DNA of 64,000 nt. It comes from Gigantopelta aegis. Its lineage: Eukaryota > Mollusca > Gastropoda > Neomphalida > Peltospiridae. Below the pieces are notes generated by a model. It was given only the letters and a program-made list of their open reading frames with translations, did no database searches and had not been told where the DNA came from. The stretch lies in the NCBI RefSeq assembly GCF_016097555.1, contig NC_054704.1, positions 100,925,820 to 100,989,819 of the forward strand. The letters run 5' to 3'. How positions within the stretch are numbered: the first letter of the stretch is position 1; the number at the start of each line of letters is the position of its first letter. Shown piece after piece: positions 45,005-57,099 of this stretch. The position numbers were made by a program, and so were the translations under genes.

Positions 45005-45284
45005 ACCCCTCTTGCATCGCCACAAAGTGTATGTCATTCCTCTTACATCGCCACAAAGTGTATGTCATTCCTCTTACATCGCCACAAAGTGTATGTCATT
45101 CCTCTTGCATCGCCACAAAGTGTATGTCATTCCTCTTACATCGCCACAAAGTGTATGTCATTCCTCCTTCATTGCCACAAAGTGTATGTCATTCCTCTTA
45201 CATCGCCACAAAGTGTATGTCATTCCTCTTGCATCGCCACAAAGTGTATGTCATTCCTCTTGCATCGCCACAAAGAGGATTGCC
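45005..45284 (+). repeat. 31-bp minisatellite, about nine units
   Basis: The unit is CACAAAGTGTATGTCATTCC plus TCTT(A/G)CATCGC. As 31 is not divisible by 3 and no unit frame has a stop, the same 31-residue cycle appears in all three plus frames. This is a property of the repeat, not a gene. Confidence 0.9.
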
Positions 45285-45460
45285 ACTCCCAGACTATTTT
45301 TATTAAAGCACGCACAGTTCTACCTTTAGTCTCTTTGTACTGTATTATATTTTACTTCATAGACAATGCAAGTCAAGTTGCATACCTTGGCTGTTCTAGC
45401 ATTTTGTCTTCACCACTGTATTAAAACTAAGATTTAATCTGTATAATTTAATGGTAATTT

Positions 45461-45463
<3 letters not shown>

Positions 45464-45505
<42 letters not shown>
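45464..45505. repeat. Poly-A run
   Basis: About 42 A residues; possibly the tail of a retroposed sequence, but no parent is recognised. Confidence 0.8.
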
Positions 45506-45506
<1 letters not shown>

Positions 45507-45839
45507 ACATTTTTATTTATATTGGATTTCTTTTTCAAAAAAACGTTATTTGAGTTGGTATGGGTTTTAAACTTAATAACATGTTTTTATATGAATTTTC
45601 ACTCTTCATTATGAAGTTGCATGCCAATTTATAAGTTTCCCGTTGAAGCAAACAAACTATATATGGAGAGCACATTGTTATTATTCAGCAAACAACATTC
45701 TAGTTTTTATTGTGGCTGTGCAGTTAAATTCCAATTTGATAATTGAAGGGCTAGTTGAATTTGAGAACATGGCAACTGTTGTAAGCCCTTTGTACGACTA
45801 AAAGTTGGAAGTGGACTCAAACTTGTGAAAATGTTTTCT

Positions 45840-47600
45840 CAGAAATAAAGAAACTGATGACATTTAACCTAGTTCTGTGCCATTATGATCCAACATTACC
45901 ACTGCGACTTGCAACAGATGCATCTCCATATGGACTCGGGGCATCCCTTTCACGTGTACTGAAGGATGGAACAGAAAAGCCAATAGCATTTGCATTTGCG
46001 AACATTAAGCAAGGCAAAGCAAAGCAAAAAAGATGTACTCACAAATAGACATAGAAGCATTGCCACTGGTTTGTGGAGTTACGAAATTCTATGTATATCT
46101 CTTTGGCAGAAAATTCTCCTTGGTAACAGATCACAAACCACTTATCAGCATCCTAAACCTAGCGAAATTTATGACTGAAGCAAGAATGCAGAGATATGCA
46201 GTCTTTTTTATCTGGAATGAACTATGAAATTACAACTATGAAAGTACAAGCGAACACAGGATCATACAAATGCAGACGGACTTTCAAGACTTCTGTTGAA
46301 AGCTAAGGAAGTCAATGAGTCAGAAGATGAAGTGGATGTTTTCTACAATACGCAGTTCGAGCCATTAACTGTTACAAGTCAACATGTGAAATGTGAAACC
46401 GCTTGTGACTCAGTTTTGTCACTTGTTTAACAGGATTACAACAGGGGGTCTGTACGACACTGAGGACCCTAAACTTTTGTCATACAAATGTCGCAATAAT
46501 GAACTTCATAGCCATCAAGGATGTGATGTGGGGGAACCGTGTCATAATTCCCTCCAAGTTACAAGACAAAGTTCTCCAAGAACTTCACGAATGGCATTTT
46601 GGTGTAATTAGGATGAAAGCTTTGGATCGAAGTTATGTTTAGTGGCCCCAAATGGATGCAGACATTGAGAAACTCTGCAAGTTATGTATTGATTGCAGCA
46701 ACACACAAAGAGTGCCTAATGCGCCTCCAGTTCACCTATGGGATTGGCCAACAAGTCCTTGGCGACTAATACACATAGACTATGCTGGGCCTTTCCTGCA
46801 TTTGATGTTTTTGATTGTTGTAGATTCTCACAGCAAATGGCTAGAAATAATTCCCATGAAGAATACCTCTGTATCACATATTTGCACGACTTGGACTACC
46901 CGAACAGGTAGTATCTGATAAAAGTGTTCAATTCATCTACAGCGAGTAAAGAGAAACAATGTTAAACATATTACCTCAGCGCCCTACCACCCAAGAACAA
47001 ATGGACTGGTAGTGTTTCAAGAATGCAATGAAACATGCCAAGAATTATGGTACTGACTTAAACCAAAAGCTGAATACCTTCCTGTTATAATATCGAAATA
47101 CTCCACATGCCACCACAAGAGAATCACCATCAGTCTTGATGTTTGGAAGAAGACTTGGGACTCACCTGGATTCTTTAAAACAGGACATCAGAAAAACTGT
47201 GCAATAGTCTCAAGTCAGATGAAAAGATCGGAGTCATCTGTGCGTGATTTTAAAGTTGGCAAAACTGTTATAGCAACAGCAATAAATGGATTCCAGCTAC
47301 GATCAGTAGAAAAACTGGTCCAATATCCTATCAAGTTAATGTTGGACATAACATATGGCGATGTCATGCTGACCAAATTCAACCATCATTTCCAGAAAGA
47401 AATGGTAACCTAGACCATCAGTTACCTCATATATTGAATAGTGCTCCTGAATGCAGTGGTGATCCAGTTTGTGAAGTTCTTCAACCTATAGCTGCTCAAA
47501 ACGAGAAGCCCTGTATCCCAGAACCAAATGTTGAGACAGAAACCTCGCAGCAGAATACAGCAAAATGTACATTTAGATATCCCAAAAGGGAGTGAAAGAA
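45840..47600 (+). mobile_element. Ty3-type retroelement pol fossil (older)
   Basis: Plus-strand parts: RNase H (PLRLATDASPYGLGASLSRV near 45900; YSQIDIEALPLVCGVTKF and FSLVTDHKPLISIL near 46040-46150), integrase zinc and core (LCIDCSNTQ, WPTSPWRLIHIDYAGPF and IVVDSHSKWLEI at 46650-46870), and a C-terminal part near 47219-47413. Here RNase H precedes integrase, the usual Ty3 order, unlike the element at 36-42 kb. It is broken in many places and no LTRs were found, so it is old. Confidence 0.75.
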
Positions 47601-48420
47601 TCCTACAAGTTAAATTTGTAACTTCCATGTGACAGTACTGTGTTTGGGCACAATAATCCCTGTGCAGTTCATACAAAACCAAGAGGTTCTTGTAATACAT
47701 ATGTTCACATTTATCATTTTGTTTTAATTCATTGACATTTAATTACAGGTGACTAAACATTAAAAACTGAACATTGAACTTTAGAAATCTTAGTGGGTAG
47801 GAATGTTATGTATTGACTTTAATAGACCTCTTTCACATTCCCATTGCGCATGTGCGCGAAGAGTAACGTCCCTTGCCGAATTGGACGGTATCGTTGCTAT
47901 ATACAAATTGGGGGCATGATCGACAGTAACTGTTGTCATAAGCGTTGTGAGTAGCTTCGTAGGAGCTGTGAATCTGTAGCGACTAACGTACATATTTCGT
48001 ATAAGATGGTAAAATGGCTGTGAAAAACGGTCTACTAAAGTTTACATCGGAATGGTTTAAGACCAAAGGTAGTGAAACATTAACTTAGACGAAGTCTCTG
48101 GAGCCGCCTGTTAAGGGTTTTTTAACACCGCAAAATTAAAATATTCATACAATAAAATTAATGTGTTTGCTACTTTTAACAATTAGAAAAATAGTTAAAT
48201 ATTCACGCGGATTTCCAGTGATGTTTAATTCTCCACATGTATCAGTATTTAAAATTTAATAAAATATGCCTCCCCTTCCCCCTAAAAAAAACACCTTAAC
48301 TCACATAGACCTTTAGCACAGCTCTATTTTCCCCTTATCGTTTCGTTAAAAAAAGACAGTCGTACAACTACTAATCAATGCTACATGTCTATCCACAAAT
48401 TATTTATTTATGTATTTATT
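47601..48420. other. Spacer; possible promoter and first exon near 47.84-48.09 kb
   Basis: GCGCATGTGCGCG at about 47846, close to an NRF-1-type site, is followed by a short plus-strand frame MAVKNGLLKFTSEWFKTK at about 48014-48067 that meets AAAGGTAGTG, a donor-like sequence. No downstream exon is identified. Speculative. Confidence 0.2.
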
Positions 48421-48435
48421 TACTCATTTATTTAT

Positions 48436-48498
48436 TTTGTTATGTTATGTTATGTTATGTTATGTTATGTTATGTTATGTTATGTTATGTTATGTTAT
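48436..48498. repeat. (TTATG)n microsatellite
   Basis: About 12 pentanucleotide units, directly left of the Tc1 element. Confidence 0.9.
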
Positions 48499-48508
48499 TT
48501 TATTTATA

Positions 48509-50079
48509 CTTAACTCCAAAAGAAACGCGAATACGTAGATTGGAGGTTTTGAGTGCACTCATTGAAATACGTCCCAAAGTTCTTAAAATAATCGTTTCTA
48601 TGAAAAACTTAAACAATTCGTAAAGATGAGATTTCATGTTATTGACATGTTAAAAATCGAGGTCGCATTGTCATTTGAAATGTCAAGGCCATGGCGCTTC
48701 TTCAATGGCGTCACATGCCACTCAAACATGTCCACTAATAGCGGGTGTGTCCGCCATTGCTGGCCATGACCGCCGCACACCTCCTACCCATGGAGAGGAA
48801 GAGGTTCCTGATGAAGGCCCTGGGCACGTTGTTGTAGGTGTCCACGACGACCTGGCGGAGCTGCTGCTGTGTCACCACGGGAGCAGGGCGTTGGTTCATC
48901 ATGCGCTGAACCTCGTCCCACAAGTGCTCGATGGGGTTCAGATCCGGGCTTAAAGCTGGCCAGTCCATTGTGATGATGTTGTGCTGTGCCAGGAATGCCT
49001 GGGTGGCCCGTGCCGTGTGTGGCCTGGCGTTGTCGTGCTGGTAAACCATCTGACGGTGACCCGCGAAAAAAGGCACCACCACAGGCGTGAGCACTTCGTC
49101 GATGTAGCGCTGTGCTGTGACGCCCCTGCCGCGTCCTCGGCCGTTGTTGTCGAAGATGACAGGTTGTACACGACGTCCCCAGGATATGGCACCCCACAGC
49201 ATGACGGAAGGCCCTCCCCAACGGTCCCTCTCCATAACACACGCATCTGTGAAGCGCTCACCTCGACGCCTCCACACCCTCATACGACCGTCGGCCCTAT
49301 CTAAGCAGTAGCGGCTTTCGTCGGAGAAGCCGATGTTCTGCCACTGTCGGTTCCGCCACTGTCGATGCAGAACAGCCCAGTTGTGTCGTGCAAGGCGGTG
49401 TCGCTGTGTGAGACGTTGTCCAATGTACGGTCGACGACAGTTCAGATGGATGGCGATCAGACGACGTCGTACCGTGGTGTAGGAAACAGGGCGGTTGTGG
49501 GTTCCCACTGTCTGCCGGGCTGTTGTGGTGGCTGGTACGAACCGATCACGCATGTGAGTTCGGACGATGTAACGGTCCTGGCGCTGTGACGTCACTCTGG
49601 GACGGCCGCTACGTGGACGGTCGACGACGTTGTTGTTCTGTAGAAATCGGTCTATGAGACGGTAGATTGTCGAGACATGGACACCGAAAGCACGTGCAAC
49701 CTGCCTGGCATCCATTCCGGCCTCCAAATTCCCCAAAGCTCTATGTCTGGAATCAGCGTTAAGTCGTGGCATCGTTGTATTGCTACTCGTAAAATGAGTT
49801 GAACATTGCTGTCTGGCGTTTCTTTTATACCCAGGCCTGGTAGTGTTTCACGTGCAATTCGCATCTTTCATGATCCACCCGTTTTGCATTCCAGATCGAT
49901 TTTGGTCGTCAATTTCAGCACGTGCGTGACGTCACACTGTACTCGTTTTTTTCATGCGTTATGTGGAATTGGATACGCTGACAAGATGGCTATTGGTCAA
50001 CTTAATCGATTTGTACATAGTTTATTCAAATGTGGGTTTTTTAATATTTTAAAATTTTCGCGTTTCTTTTGGAGTTAAG
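48509..50079 (-). mobile_element. Complete Tc1-like DNA transposon
   Basis: 1,571 bp bounded by perfect 23-bp inverted repeats starting CTTAACTCCAAAAGAAACGC, with TA on both sides (48507-48508 and 50080-50081), the Tc1/mariner target duplication. It carries one uninterrupted transposase gene on the minus strand. It has everything an autonomous element needs by inspection. Confidence 0.9.
48735..49772 (-). CDS. Tc1-like transposase, DD34E, intact
   Basis: A 345-aa uninterrupted protein that cuts and joins the element ends in the nucleus. The N-terminus has paired helix-turn-helix DNA-binding motifs (ARQVARAFGVHVSTIYRLID about residues 22-41, then RPRSGRPRV, the GRPR-like hook, about 52-60). 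The DDE domain has the first Asp in GFSDESRY, the second in VYQHDNARPHTA and the Glu in SPDLNPIEHLW, with 34 residues between the second Asp and Glu, as in Tc1. Length equals the family norm of about 340. Codon use is GC-rich against an AT-rich surround, suggesting recent arrival. No introns or stops. Confidence 0.93.
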   Translation of the reverse strand: MPRLNADSRHRALGNLEAGMDARQVARAFGVHVSTIYRLIDRFLQNNNVVDRPRSGRPRVTSQRQDRYIVRTHMRDRFVPATTTARQTVGTHNRPVSYTTVRRRLIAIHLNCRRPYIGQRLTQRHRLARHNWAVLHRQWRNRQWQNIGFSDESRYCLDRADGRMRVWRRRGERFTDACVMERDRWGGPSVMLWGAISWGRRVQPVIFDNNGRGRGRGVTAQRYIDEVLTPVVVPFFAGHRQMVYQHDNARPHTARATQAFLAQHNIITMDWPALSPDLNPIEHLWDEVQRMMNQRPAPVVTQQQLRQVVVDTYNNVPRAFIRNLFLSMGRRCAAVMASNGGHTRY

Positions 50080-50084
50080 TATAT

Positions 50085-50188
50085 TTTTATTTTTATTTTA
50101 TTTTATTTTATTTTCATTATCATTTATATCAAATACATACAACTTCACTTGAAATAATATCTGATATTTACGAAGTTTTAAAACGTAT

Positions 50189-50235
<47 letters not shown>

Positions 50236-50540
50236 CGTTATAACCTTATTTATTATTTTTTTTATTTTTTTTTATTTCTTTCTTTCTTTCATTTATTATT
50301 TACTTTTCACTATCACTTATATCAGTCACATACAACTTCATTTGAAATATCTGGTATTTACGAAGGTTAAATTTTTTAAATTATTATTTACATGTATTTA
50401 TTTATTTATTTATTTATTTATTATTCAATTTATATTCTTTGTTTGATTGTTTCTTTATTTTCACTTCATCATCAGTTATATTAGTCATATACGACAACTT
50501 CGTGTGAAATATCTCGTATTTACGAAGTTTTTCATTCACC
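50085..50540 (+). repeat. Diverged repeats of about 175-bp period, with (GT)n
   Basis: Three related segments centred near 50150, 50345 and 50500 share ATACAACTTCA(C/T)TTGAAATA and ATATTTACGAAG-type sequence. A GT run lies at 50191-50234, with T/ATTT-rich stretches between. Frames across this are low-complexity artefacts. Confidence 0.6.
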
Positions 50541-52090
50541 GTTTTAATTATTTCGGCTTAAATTCAGACTTGGCCTGTTTACTTTTGTTGATTGTCCGTC
50601 GTCCGAGGCATGGTTTTGCTTCAAACATTCAAACGAAGTACCTTATGACTGCGCATAATAAACCCTCATGAGTTTATAATAAAGAGACCATCCTGAGTTT
50701 GTAGCCATATTATCAAGCTGTCGGCTAGTCTAATCTGTTATAAATAAAACTTACATGTTTCTTAGGTTAAATAATCTTGCTTCGAATGTAAATAGCTGTA
50801 TATGTAATACAGTTAAATTTCTGACTGTAATACAGTTACATTTCTAATGTTTTATAGTATCATAGCTCAAATTTCATATGTATCATTTAATTTTATTCCA
50901 AATACCGAACAAATTGTTTAATAACTTGGTGAAAAGAAATCCCGACAAGAATCCTGAATGTATTTATCTGTATAATGCTTTATAAATATTTAAATCATGT
51001 TAAATACAATAAATATTTGCATACATACACGCGCGCATACATTAATATTATTTCAGCCCATATCCGATATTTATTGCGTACGAATCCGAACCGATGGTTT
51101 GTCGGGCGTTAACAGCCAAATATTTTTATTTCGTGACAAGCAATAATTCATAAATGTCTCCAATAAATCGTGTTGGATGTCGACAGAATTTTCGGGTTCC
51201 CTACTGATAGAATAATTAATCATGGCGATATTCACATTCCTACTGCGTTGCCTCCCACTGTCTATGCCCCCCAAATATTTTTGCGAGATCTCGCGTGAGT
51301 TCGCGGTTTGCGTCCTCGAGTTACCCAGCAACTATTTTTTGTGGATATTTTCTTAATTGCAGGGGATGGCCTTCCTTTCACAAACTTTATAGCTTAGTCT
51401 ACAGTATAAAACAGCGTATAGCTTAGTCTACAGTATAAAACAGTACAATATTGTATTGTATCGGGTCTTTCCTTTTCAAGCAACACTGAATAATACCAGT
51501 AGCGTGTGTTCATTAAATTAAAGTTGGCCAAATCACAATAGATTCACAATTCGGATCTAAAGTGTTGTCTACCCAGTATGCAGTTAACTTCAGTTCCATC
51601 AAGACTAATTTTAAATCTTAAGTAAAAGAATAAGATGGGGGGTTTATTTATAAGTAGAAAAAAACAACAGATAGTCCAAAAGAAATGTTCAATATAACTT
51701 AATTGTCTATTTGATTAGTAGAAAGAAATATCAAAGTTCACAGTTTATTCCAAAGGCAGATTGAGTTTATTGTTCACTGCCATATTATTTTGTGAAAATT
51801 GTCCATAGACGTTTTGGGACGTGGGTGTACAGCGAAACAGGAGGTGGTGTGAATCGGTTTCTGCATCATCTGTTCGGACCGGTACTACAGCCGGATGCGG
51901 TTTTATAGCAACAAAACTCAGACGTAAATGTTCTCAATTTTGAAGAAAAAGTAAATGCTTAAATAATATATCTCTGCAATGGAATATATTTTAGTGCTAA
52001 CGAGAACACGTTCTGTTAGCAATCTTCATTTGAAGTTGGGTCATTTAACATGGATTTCAAAGGCAGATGACATCGGTGTTGTGAGACCCT
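50541..52090. other. Spacer; one unrecognised 86-aa frame
   Basis: AT-rich sequence. The minus frame 51071-51331 (MLGNSRTQTANSREISQKYL...) has unbiased composition but no recognised motif and no supporting signals. A 29-bp direct duplication (TATAGCTTAGTCTACAGTAT) lies at about 51389-51442. Confidence 0.3.
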
Positions 52091-52093
52091 ACG

Positions 52094-52387
52094 TTGACAA
52101 TTATATCGACATCACTGCTCCGACGACTCCGCTATAAGAAAAACTTATCGTTTGAAGTGGGATTGGACAGATCAAAGAACGGTTTCGTTTTCTCCGACAC
52201 CTGTCTTTCGAGAATGAACGACTTCGCCCGAATGAGATTGGACGAATTCGCTGAACGCCTCCGGTCCAACGAATACATTCAAGGAAATCACTTGATGATA
52301 TCCTTGAACAAACACCGTAGGTACAGGGTTCGCAGCTCGGTACCGGCTCCAACCCAGAGAGAGTTTTTAAGGGCTCAATGGGTATGA
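52094..52387 (+). CDS. Unrecognised frame, possible exon or element debris
   Basis: A 97-aa plus frame with FSDTCLSRMNDFARMRLDEF and NEYIQGNHLMISLNKHRRYR has a natural-looking charged composition. It lies just left of segmental-duplication copy B and is absent from copy A. No promoter, splice partner or family is recognised. Confidence 0.25.
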   Translation: MTIISTSLLRRLRYKKNLSFEVGLDRSKNGFVFSDTCLSRMNDFARMRLDEFAERLRSNEYIQGNHLMISLNKHRRYRVRSSVPAPTQREFLRAQWV

Positions 52388-52504
52388 CAACTACACCCTC
52401 TTCTCTCTCACTAACCACTACCCCACTGTCCTGGAGGTGTGTGCTCAGGACAGCGTGTTGGAACCTTAATTGGATATAAGCACGAAAATAAGTTGAAATG
52501 AAAT

Positions 52505-53030
52505 TAACATCTCCAGTAAACGATCTTCTTTTGCTTTTTTCCAAGGGTTTAGGTACAAATGCTTTGCTCTTACACATTTTGAATCACCATACTCTTTGTC
52601 GTGTTTTTGTGAATGACCGAGAGCTTGACTGACTATAGCAGGTCAACATAAATCGTGTGACTTGATCTCTGAGATCGAATTTAGTTTGTTTTTACCAGAT
52701 CATAAAACGTTTAGTGCTGTTCCTCTACCAGTGCCAAAGTAAGTTGACACAGTATCACAACCAGTAAGGCAGCGGCCAGCCAGTAGGGTTGGTATGATTA
52801 ATGAGCAGTATTGTGTCTACTGCTGCATCGATAACCAAGACAGCTCGATCTTGCACTGGTGAAACCATTAGAATATTGCAGCATATACTGCCCTGGTGAC
52901 AGAAATGTCATAGGATGATAAAAATATCATTATCATCTGCAACCACAAGTACGGTTGAAGTGTAATTTGCTGAACAAGACACAAACTCCTGGGTATTACA
53001 TGCATGTCAGAGATCACGGATGTGCATAGA
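52505..53030 (-). pseudogene. GCDTV-motif gene fragment (copy B)
   Basis: Near-identical to 27388-27960: LTGCDTVSTY near 52750 and MCKSKAFVPKPL near 52577-52540 on the minus strand. Here the sequence after GDV continues into unrelated DNA rather than a GPCR, which shows that the fusion at copy 2 is a junction event. Confidence 0.55.
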
Positions 53031-53108
53031 ATAATATTTCAAATTAGGAGCTGTAAGTATTTCACACAAAAACAAACTTAAGTTATTTACGGGGTGAAAG
53101 CCTTTTGA

Positions 53109-54041
53109 TCAATCAGTGGTAAGCGGTTGGACGTGCGCCCTTTTAAATCCCAAAAGGCACTTGTATGCCTCTCTGAACTTTCTGTTCTTGAAGCCGTAAA
53201 TAAAATAGTTCACAGCCGTGTTACAAACATCTAACACTCGTAATACCTCCAGTATTAAAGGGTTATGTGAATAGTTTGATAACGTTCCCAAGAAATAGTA
53301 GACAATGTGCGGCATATAAAAACACAAGGATACCCCGTACGCCAGGACCATCAGGGTGGACTGCAACGAGGCTGGCTTCTCCATCTCCGACGTCTGCAGA
53401 TTTCGATCTCGACATCTGAATTTAATTTCTGCAAACAAAACTCGCAAAAACGCCAACAGACCGAGAATCTGAAATATAATGACTATAGCTGCAATAATTC
53501 TAGTGTATGAACTTGGAAACAAAAGTGGGAAGTAGCATACGACTTCTTCTGACCATTGATCTATTCCAGAAAGCACAGGAAGGCTCAGAACCACAATTGC
53601 CGCAGCTATAGAAGCACTCCATATCGCATGAATCGCTGTCGTGGCGTGTGCGTGGTAGTGATACGGGAACTGAATTGCGTAGAATCGCTCAAGCGACAGA
53701 ACTGCTTGAAACACAACGCTGGTTAGCGACACGGTCTGTGTTATGAATAAAACCACTAAGCAAGATGGCCTGACCGTGAAGAGGAATGGCATGTGTGTAC
53801 GTAACAGATTGATGGTCGTGAACAGAGAGGCCACAAAGAAGTCGCTGATCGCTAGAGCTGCGATCATGATGTTACTGGGATACCTCAGATTCTTAAATCG
53901 ACTGACGGCAGCAATTGTTAGAGCATTTCCTCCGACAGAGACAAACATTAGTATGATGGTTAAAATCATCAGCAAGATATTAATCGTCGCAGAGTCCTCC
54001 TTCGGCGATCGTGCACTGAATCCAGTGCTATTGGTTGTCAT
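53109..54041 (-). CDS. Intronless class A (rhodopsin-like) G-protein-coupled receptor, copy 4
   Basis: An intact single-exon receptor of 310 aa at the plasma membrane. Visible landmarks: N-glycosylation site N4-S-T, TM1 with N39 (GGNALT), TM2 D67 (LAISD), C94 before TM3, E118-R119-F120 in place of DRY, disulfide partner C169, TM6 P244 (CFYMPH), TM7 N278-Y279-F-I-Y282, so Pro7.50 of NPxxY is Tyr. The C-terminal helix 8 starts FKNRKFREAY and the tail is short. It is about 95% identical to frameshifted copy 3. Start chosen because the N-terminus aligns with copies 1 and 3. Ligand unknown; lineage-specific intronless receptor families in molluscs are often chemosensory, which is inference here. 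Confidence 0.88.
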   Translation of the reverse strand: MTTNSTGFSARSPKEDSATINILLMILTIILMFVSVGGNALTIAAVSRFKNLRYPSNIMIAALAISDFFVASLFTTINLLRTHMPFLFTVRPSCLVVLFITQTVSLTSVVFQAVLSLERFYAIQFPYHYHAHATTAIHAIWSASIAAAIVVLSLPVLSGIDQWSEEVVCYFPLLFPSSYTRIIAAIVIIFQILGLLAFLRVLFAEIKFRCRDRNLQTSEMEKPASLQSTLMVLAYGVSLCFYMPHIVYYFLGTLSNYSHNPLILEVLRVLDVCNTAVNYFIYGFKNRKFREAYKCLLGFKRAHVQPLTTD

Positions 54042-56137
54042 GTCAACTTGTTTTCACGACGTGTCCGTTGATAAATGAAAGGTAACCAAGCAATATTCAT
54101 TAAAAAGGATAATTGATGGGTGTGGTTAAAACGTGACTGGGGATACACACACAAACAAAAATAAATTTCTATTGATATTCTACTGTGTTTCATTATTTAT
54201 ATAACATTTGTCATACTGATTATATTTCAAAAACAGTAAAATAATTTTACATTTATTTTTAAACTACAGAAATAATTACTTCATCGAAGAAATATTAAAC
54301 GATGAGAGATATGTTTTGCTATTTCGTGTAGTAGAGTTGGGGTATAATCGTGCAAAATGTGATACTAACACGCAACTTGGCATGCAGTTAGGCCATCATG
54401 TGTAGAGCAAAACTTGATATAGAACCAACCTGGTGACGTCACAATTCACAATGGCCGCCAATTAACTAACTATTTCTCACTCTGTATCATATTGAAAAGT
54501 GTAAGGTATAAAATATTAGATCCGATGACACATTTCAGACAATATTATTACTACTTATGTGTTGCTGATATATATTAATCTTCTCTTTTTTTAATATGAA
54601 TATGCTGAACAACAAAAGAAACACGTCTAATCACAAAAACCCTATATATAATAGCCCAATGGCTAAAGCCTAAATATCAATGGAATCGTTCACCTTTTAG
54701 AAAAGCTTGAAACTTGATACAAATCTTCTATTACTGAGATGTGTCAATTTAGAAACAGATATTAATATCTCCCTCTGTGACCGCCAATTTGAATTTTAAA
54801 CTGACCGCCACCAGTTACAATTTTTTACTGAAAATCTCCGATTCTAAGGCAGGATTCTAGGATTTTTTGTTGGGGGGGTGCGGGGGGGGGGGGGGGGGGG
54901 GGGGGGGGCAACTGAGTAGTTAATAGTCTAAAACTCTTTAAACGGTTAAGAAGAGAATTTTCTTTAAGTTTCTATAATTTCCCACTACCTTGCCCCTCAC
55001 CCCGCTAACTACGGCCCTGTAAACCTTTTCTCATGTTTTAATGAGCTGCGAATCTACCAGTGCATATAAAATGTAGGTAATATGTTCGCCATATCGGATT
55101 TAAAGATGGCCGCCATATGTAAACGTTTTCAATGAAAATTTCGAAACTAAAGCAGATAGGACCGTGGTTCCAAAGCCTCTATACATATTTTAGCAACTAT
55201 AAAGCTGCTAATGCATGTAATTATTTGTATACATATTTACCAATATAAAATTACAAAAAAAGCACAATTGAAGATGCATCATGTTGAAATTATATTCATC
55301 TAAGTCACCTTTTTTAGGTGTTGAAAGTGTGCTTACATGTATATAACAAGATGCCAAAGTATTTCGAATTGAGGCTTACGCATATACTGTAAAACCACGT
55401 TTGTTTGTGGTGGTCAAATCCGTGGACTAGCGCAATCAACAAATTTCAGAACACAATGAAAATATAATACACCTATTCATATAATACGAACTTACCTTTT
55501 AGATCAATAAAAGTACCCATCTATATGTGTGCGTGCGTGTGTCTGTTTAGGAAAATCATGAAACTTTAAACCAACTAAAATAAAGCATTTCACAGTAGTT
55601 TACTAAAAGACCTCATCTGAATCATAAGGCCATGGTAATTGGTAAAAGGGGGAATTTGTTTATCGTGCATATATCTAATTAAGGTTGACACACACCGACC
55701 CTGCACATGGCCTCTGGTGTTGTCTGCGACTAAGTTTATTACAAAAGTGTATGTACATGTGATTACGTTGCTGGATCAGTAGGACTACATACTCGAGCTT
55801 TTACCATTGGACTCGATAAATCAGTCTATCTCTTACTACTATACTTATTAACACAAAACTATCGGCAAATGTGGCACATGACAAATTGGTAAAAAGAAAT
55901 GAACTACAAATTTGTTTAAAACAGAAAATCATCGGTTATACATGTAGTCAGTACACAATACTGAAAATAATAATTCATTTTCCTTGTACTCTAGTACTGC
56001 ACTTGATATTGTTACATTGCTAAGTTGCTGTACTAGTTTGGGAATAATATTTCTGTCAAGTCATTCATTCAGTGAGGCACGTGAGGAACAGACTGACAAT
56101 ATCATCCCCTGCATTAATGAATATGGTTCTTGATCCA

Positions 56138-56512
56138 AATATTAAACAGTGCCAGGTCTCATGGTAACCCAAGACACACACTTCCATATAATAACACTAT
56201 ATATTATAGCCTTACCATTCCACCAGATACAATATTAAACAGTGCCAGGTCTCATGGTAACCCAAGACACAAACTTCCATATAATAGCGCTGTATATTAT
56301 GGCCTTACCATTCCACCAGATACAATATTAAACAGTGCCAGGTCTCATGGTAACCCAAGACACAAACTTTCATATAATAACACTGTATATTATGGTCTTA
56401 CCATTCCACCAGATACAATATTAAACAGTGCCAGGTCTCATGGTAACCCAAGACACAAACTTTCATATAATAACACTGTATATTATGGTCTTACCATTCC
56501 ACCAGATACAAT
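56138..56512 (+). repeat. Four 93-bp tandem units, open as a 31-residue repeat
   Basis: Units start at 56138, 56231, 56324 and 56417 (AATATTAAACAGTGCCAGGT...). As 93 is divisible by 3, each encodes ILNSARSHGNPRHKLPYN followed by ...YYGLTIPPDT with few changes. The frame continues past the last unit to 56567. A repetitive coding exon or a chance-open minisatellite are both possible. Confidence 0.8.
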
Positions 56513-57099
56513 AAAGCTGGAATTTGTTGATTGTCTTTATACCCATCAGACTATCCATTTTGTATGATCATATTCTATTTTGAGGAGATCATGTTAACTT
56601 GCTGAAGAAATAGAATAGATTTGTAACAACACCTCAGCACGAAAATTTGCTAAAGGAGTCAATTAGCGCTTGGAAGCCATGTGAATGGCACTTTCTATGC
56701 CCTTACCCCCTCATCACCTGCCTGTTTTCCTTCTATCTCCCTTGCTGCATCCCACAGATGACAAGTCCAAATCTGATGAAGAAACGATTGCGTTAGGGGT
56801 GACAATCACATAAAAGCAAGTTGGTCTTCTTCCCCTGACATACACGGACATTTTATTTGCAGAGCCAATACCCAAAGAAATATAATTAGCATTAATGACC
56901 GATGGTCCTATGAGACCCCAGACAACCAATCAATAGACTGAACAAGAATACAAATGGCTTAACATGAACATGTTTTGAGGAATAAAAAGTAGATGTTGAA
57001 GATATTATTTCCTGGGATGAATACTATGTACATTTTATGAAAAATAATACAGTGGAAATATCCATAATTAATTAGCAAAGAAATATGGCAAATCAAAAG

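Noticed and set aside
44922-45424. Three overlapping plus frames of 90-135 aa
   Set aside because: All encode the same cycled peptide of a 31-bp minisatellite.
48784-49311. Alternative frames of 64-152 aa within the Tc1 element
   Set aside because: Shadows of the intact transposase in GC-rich sequence.
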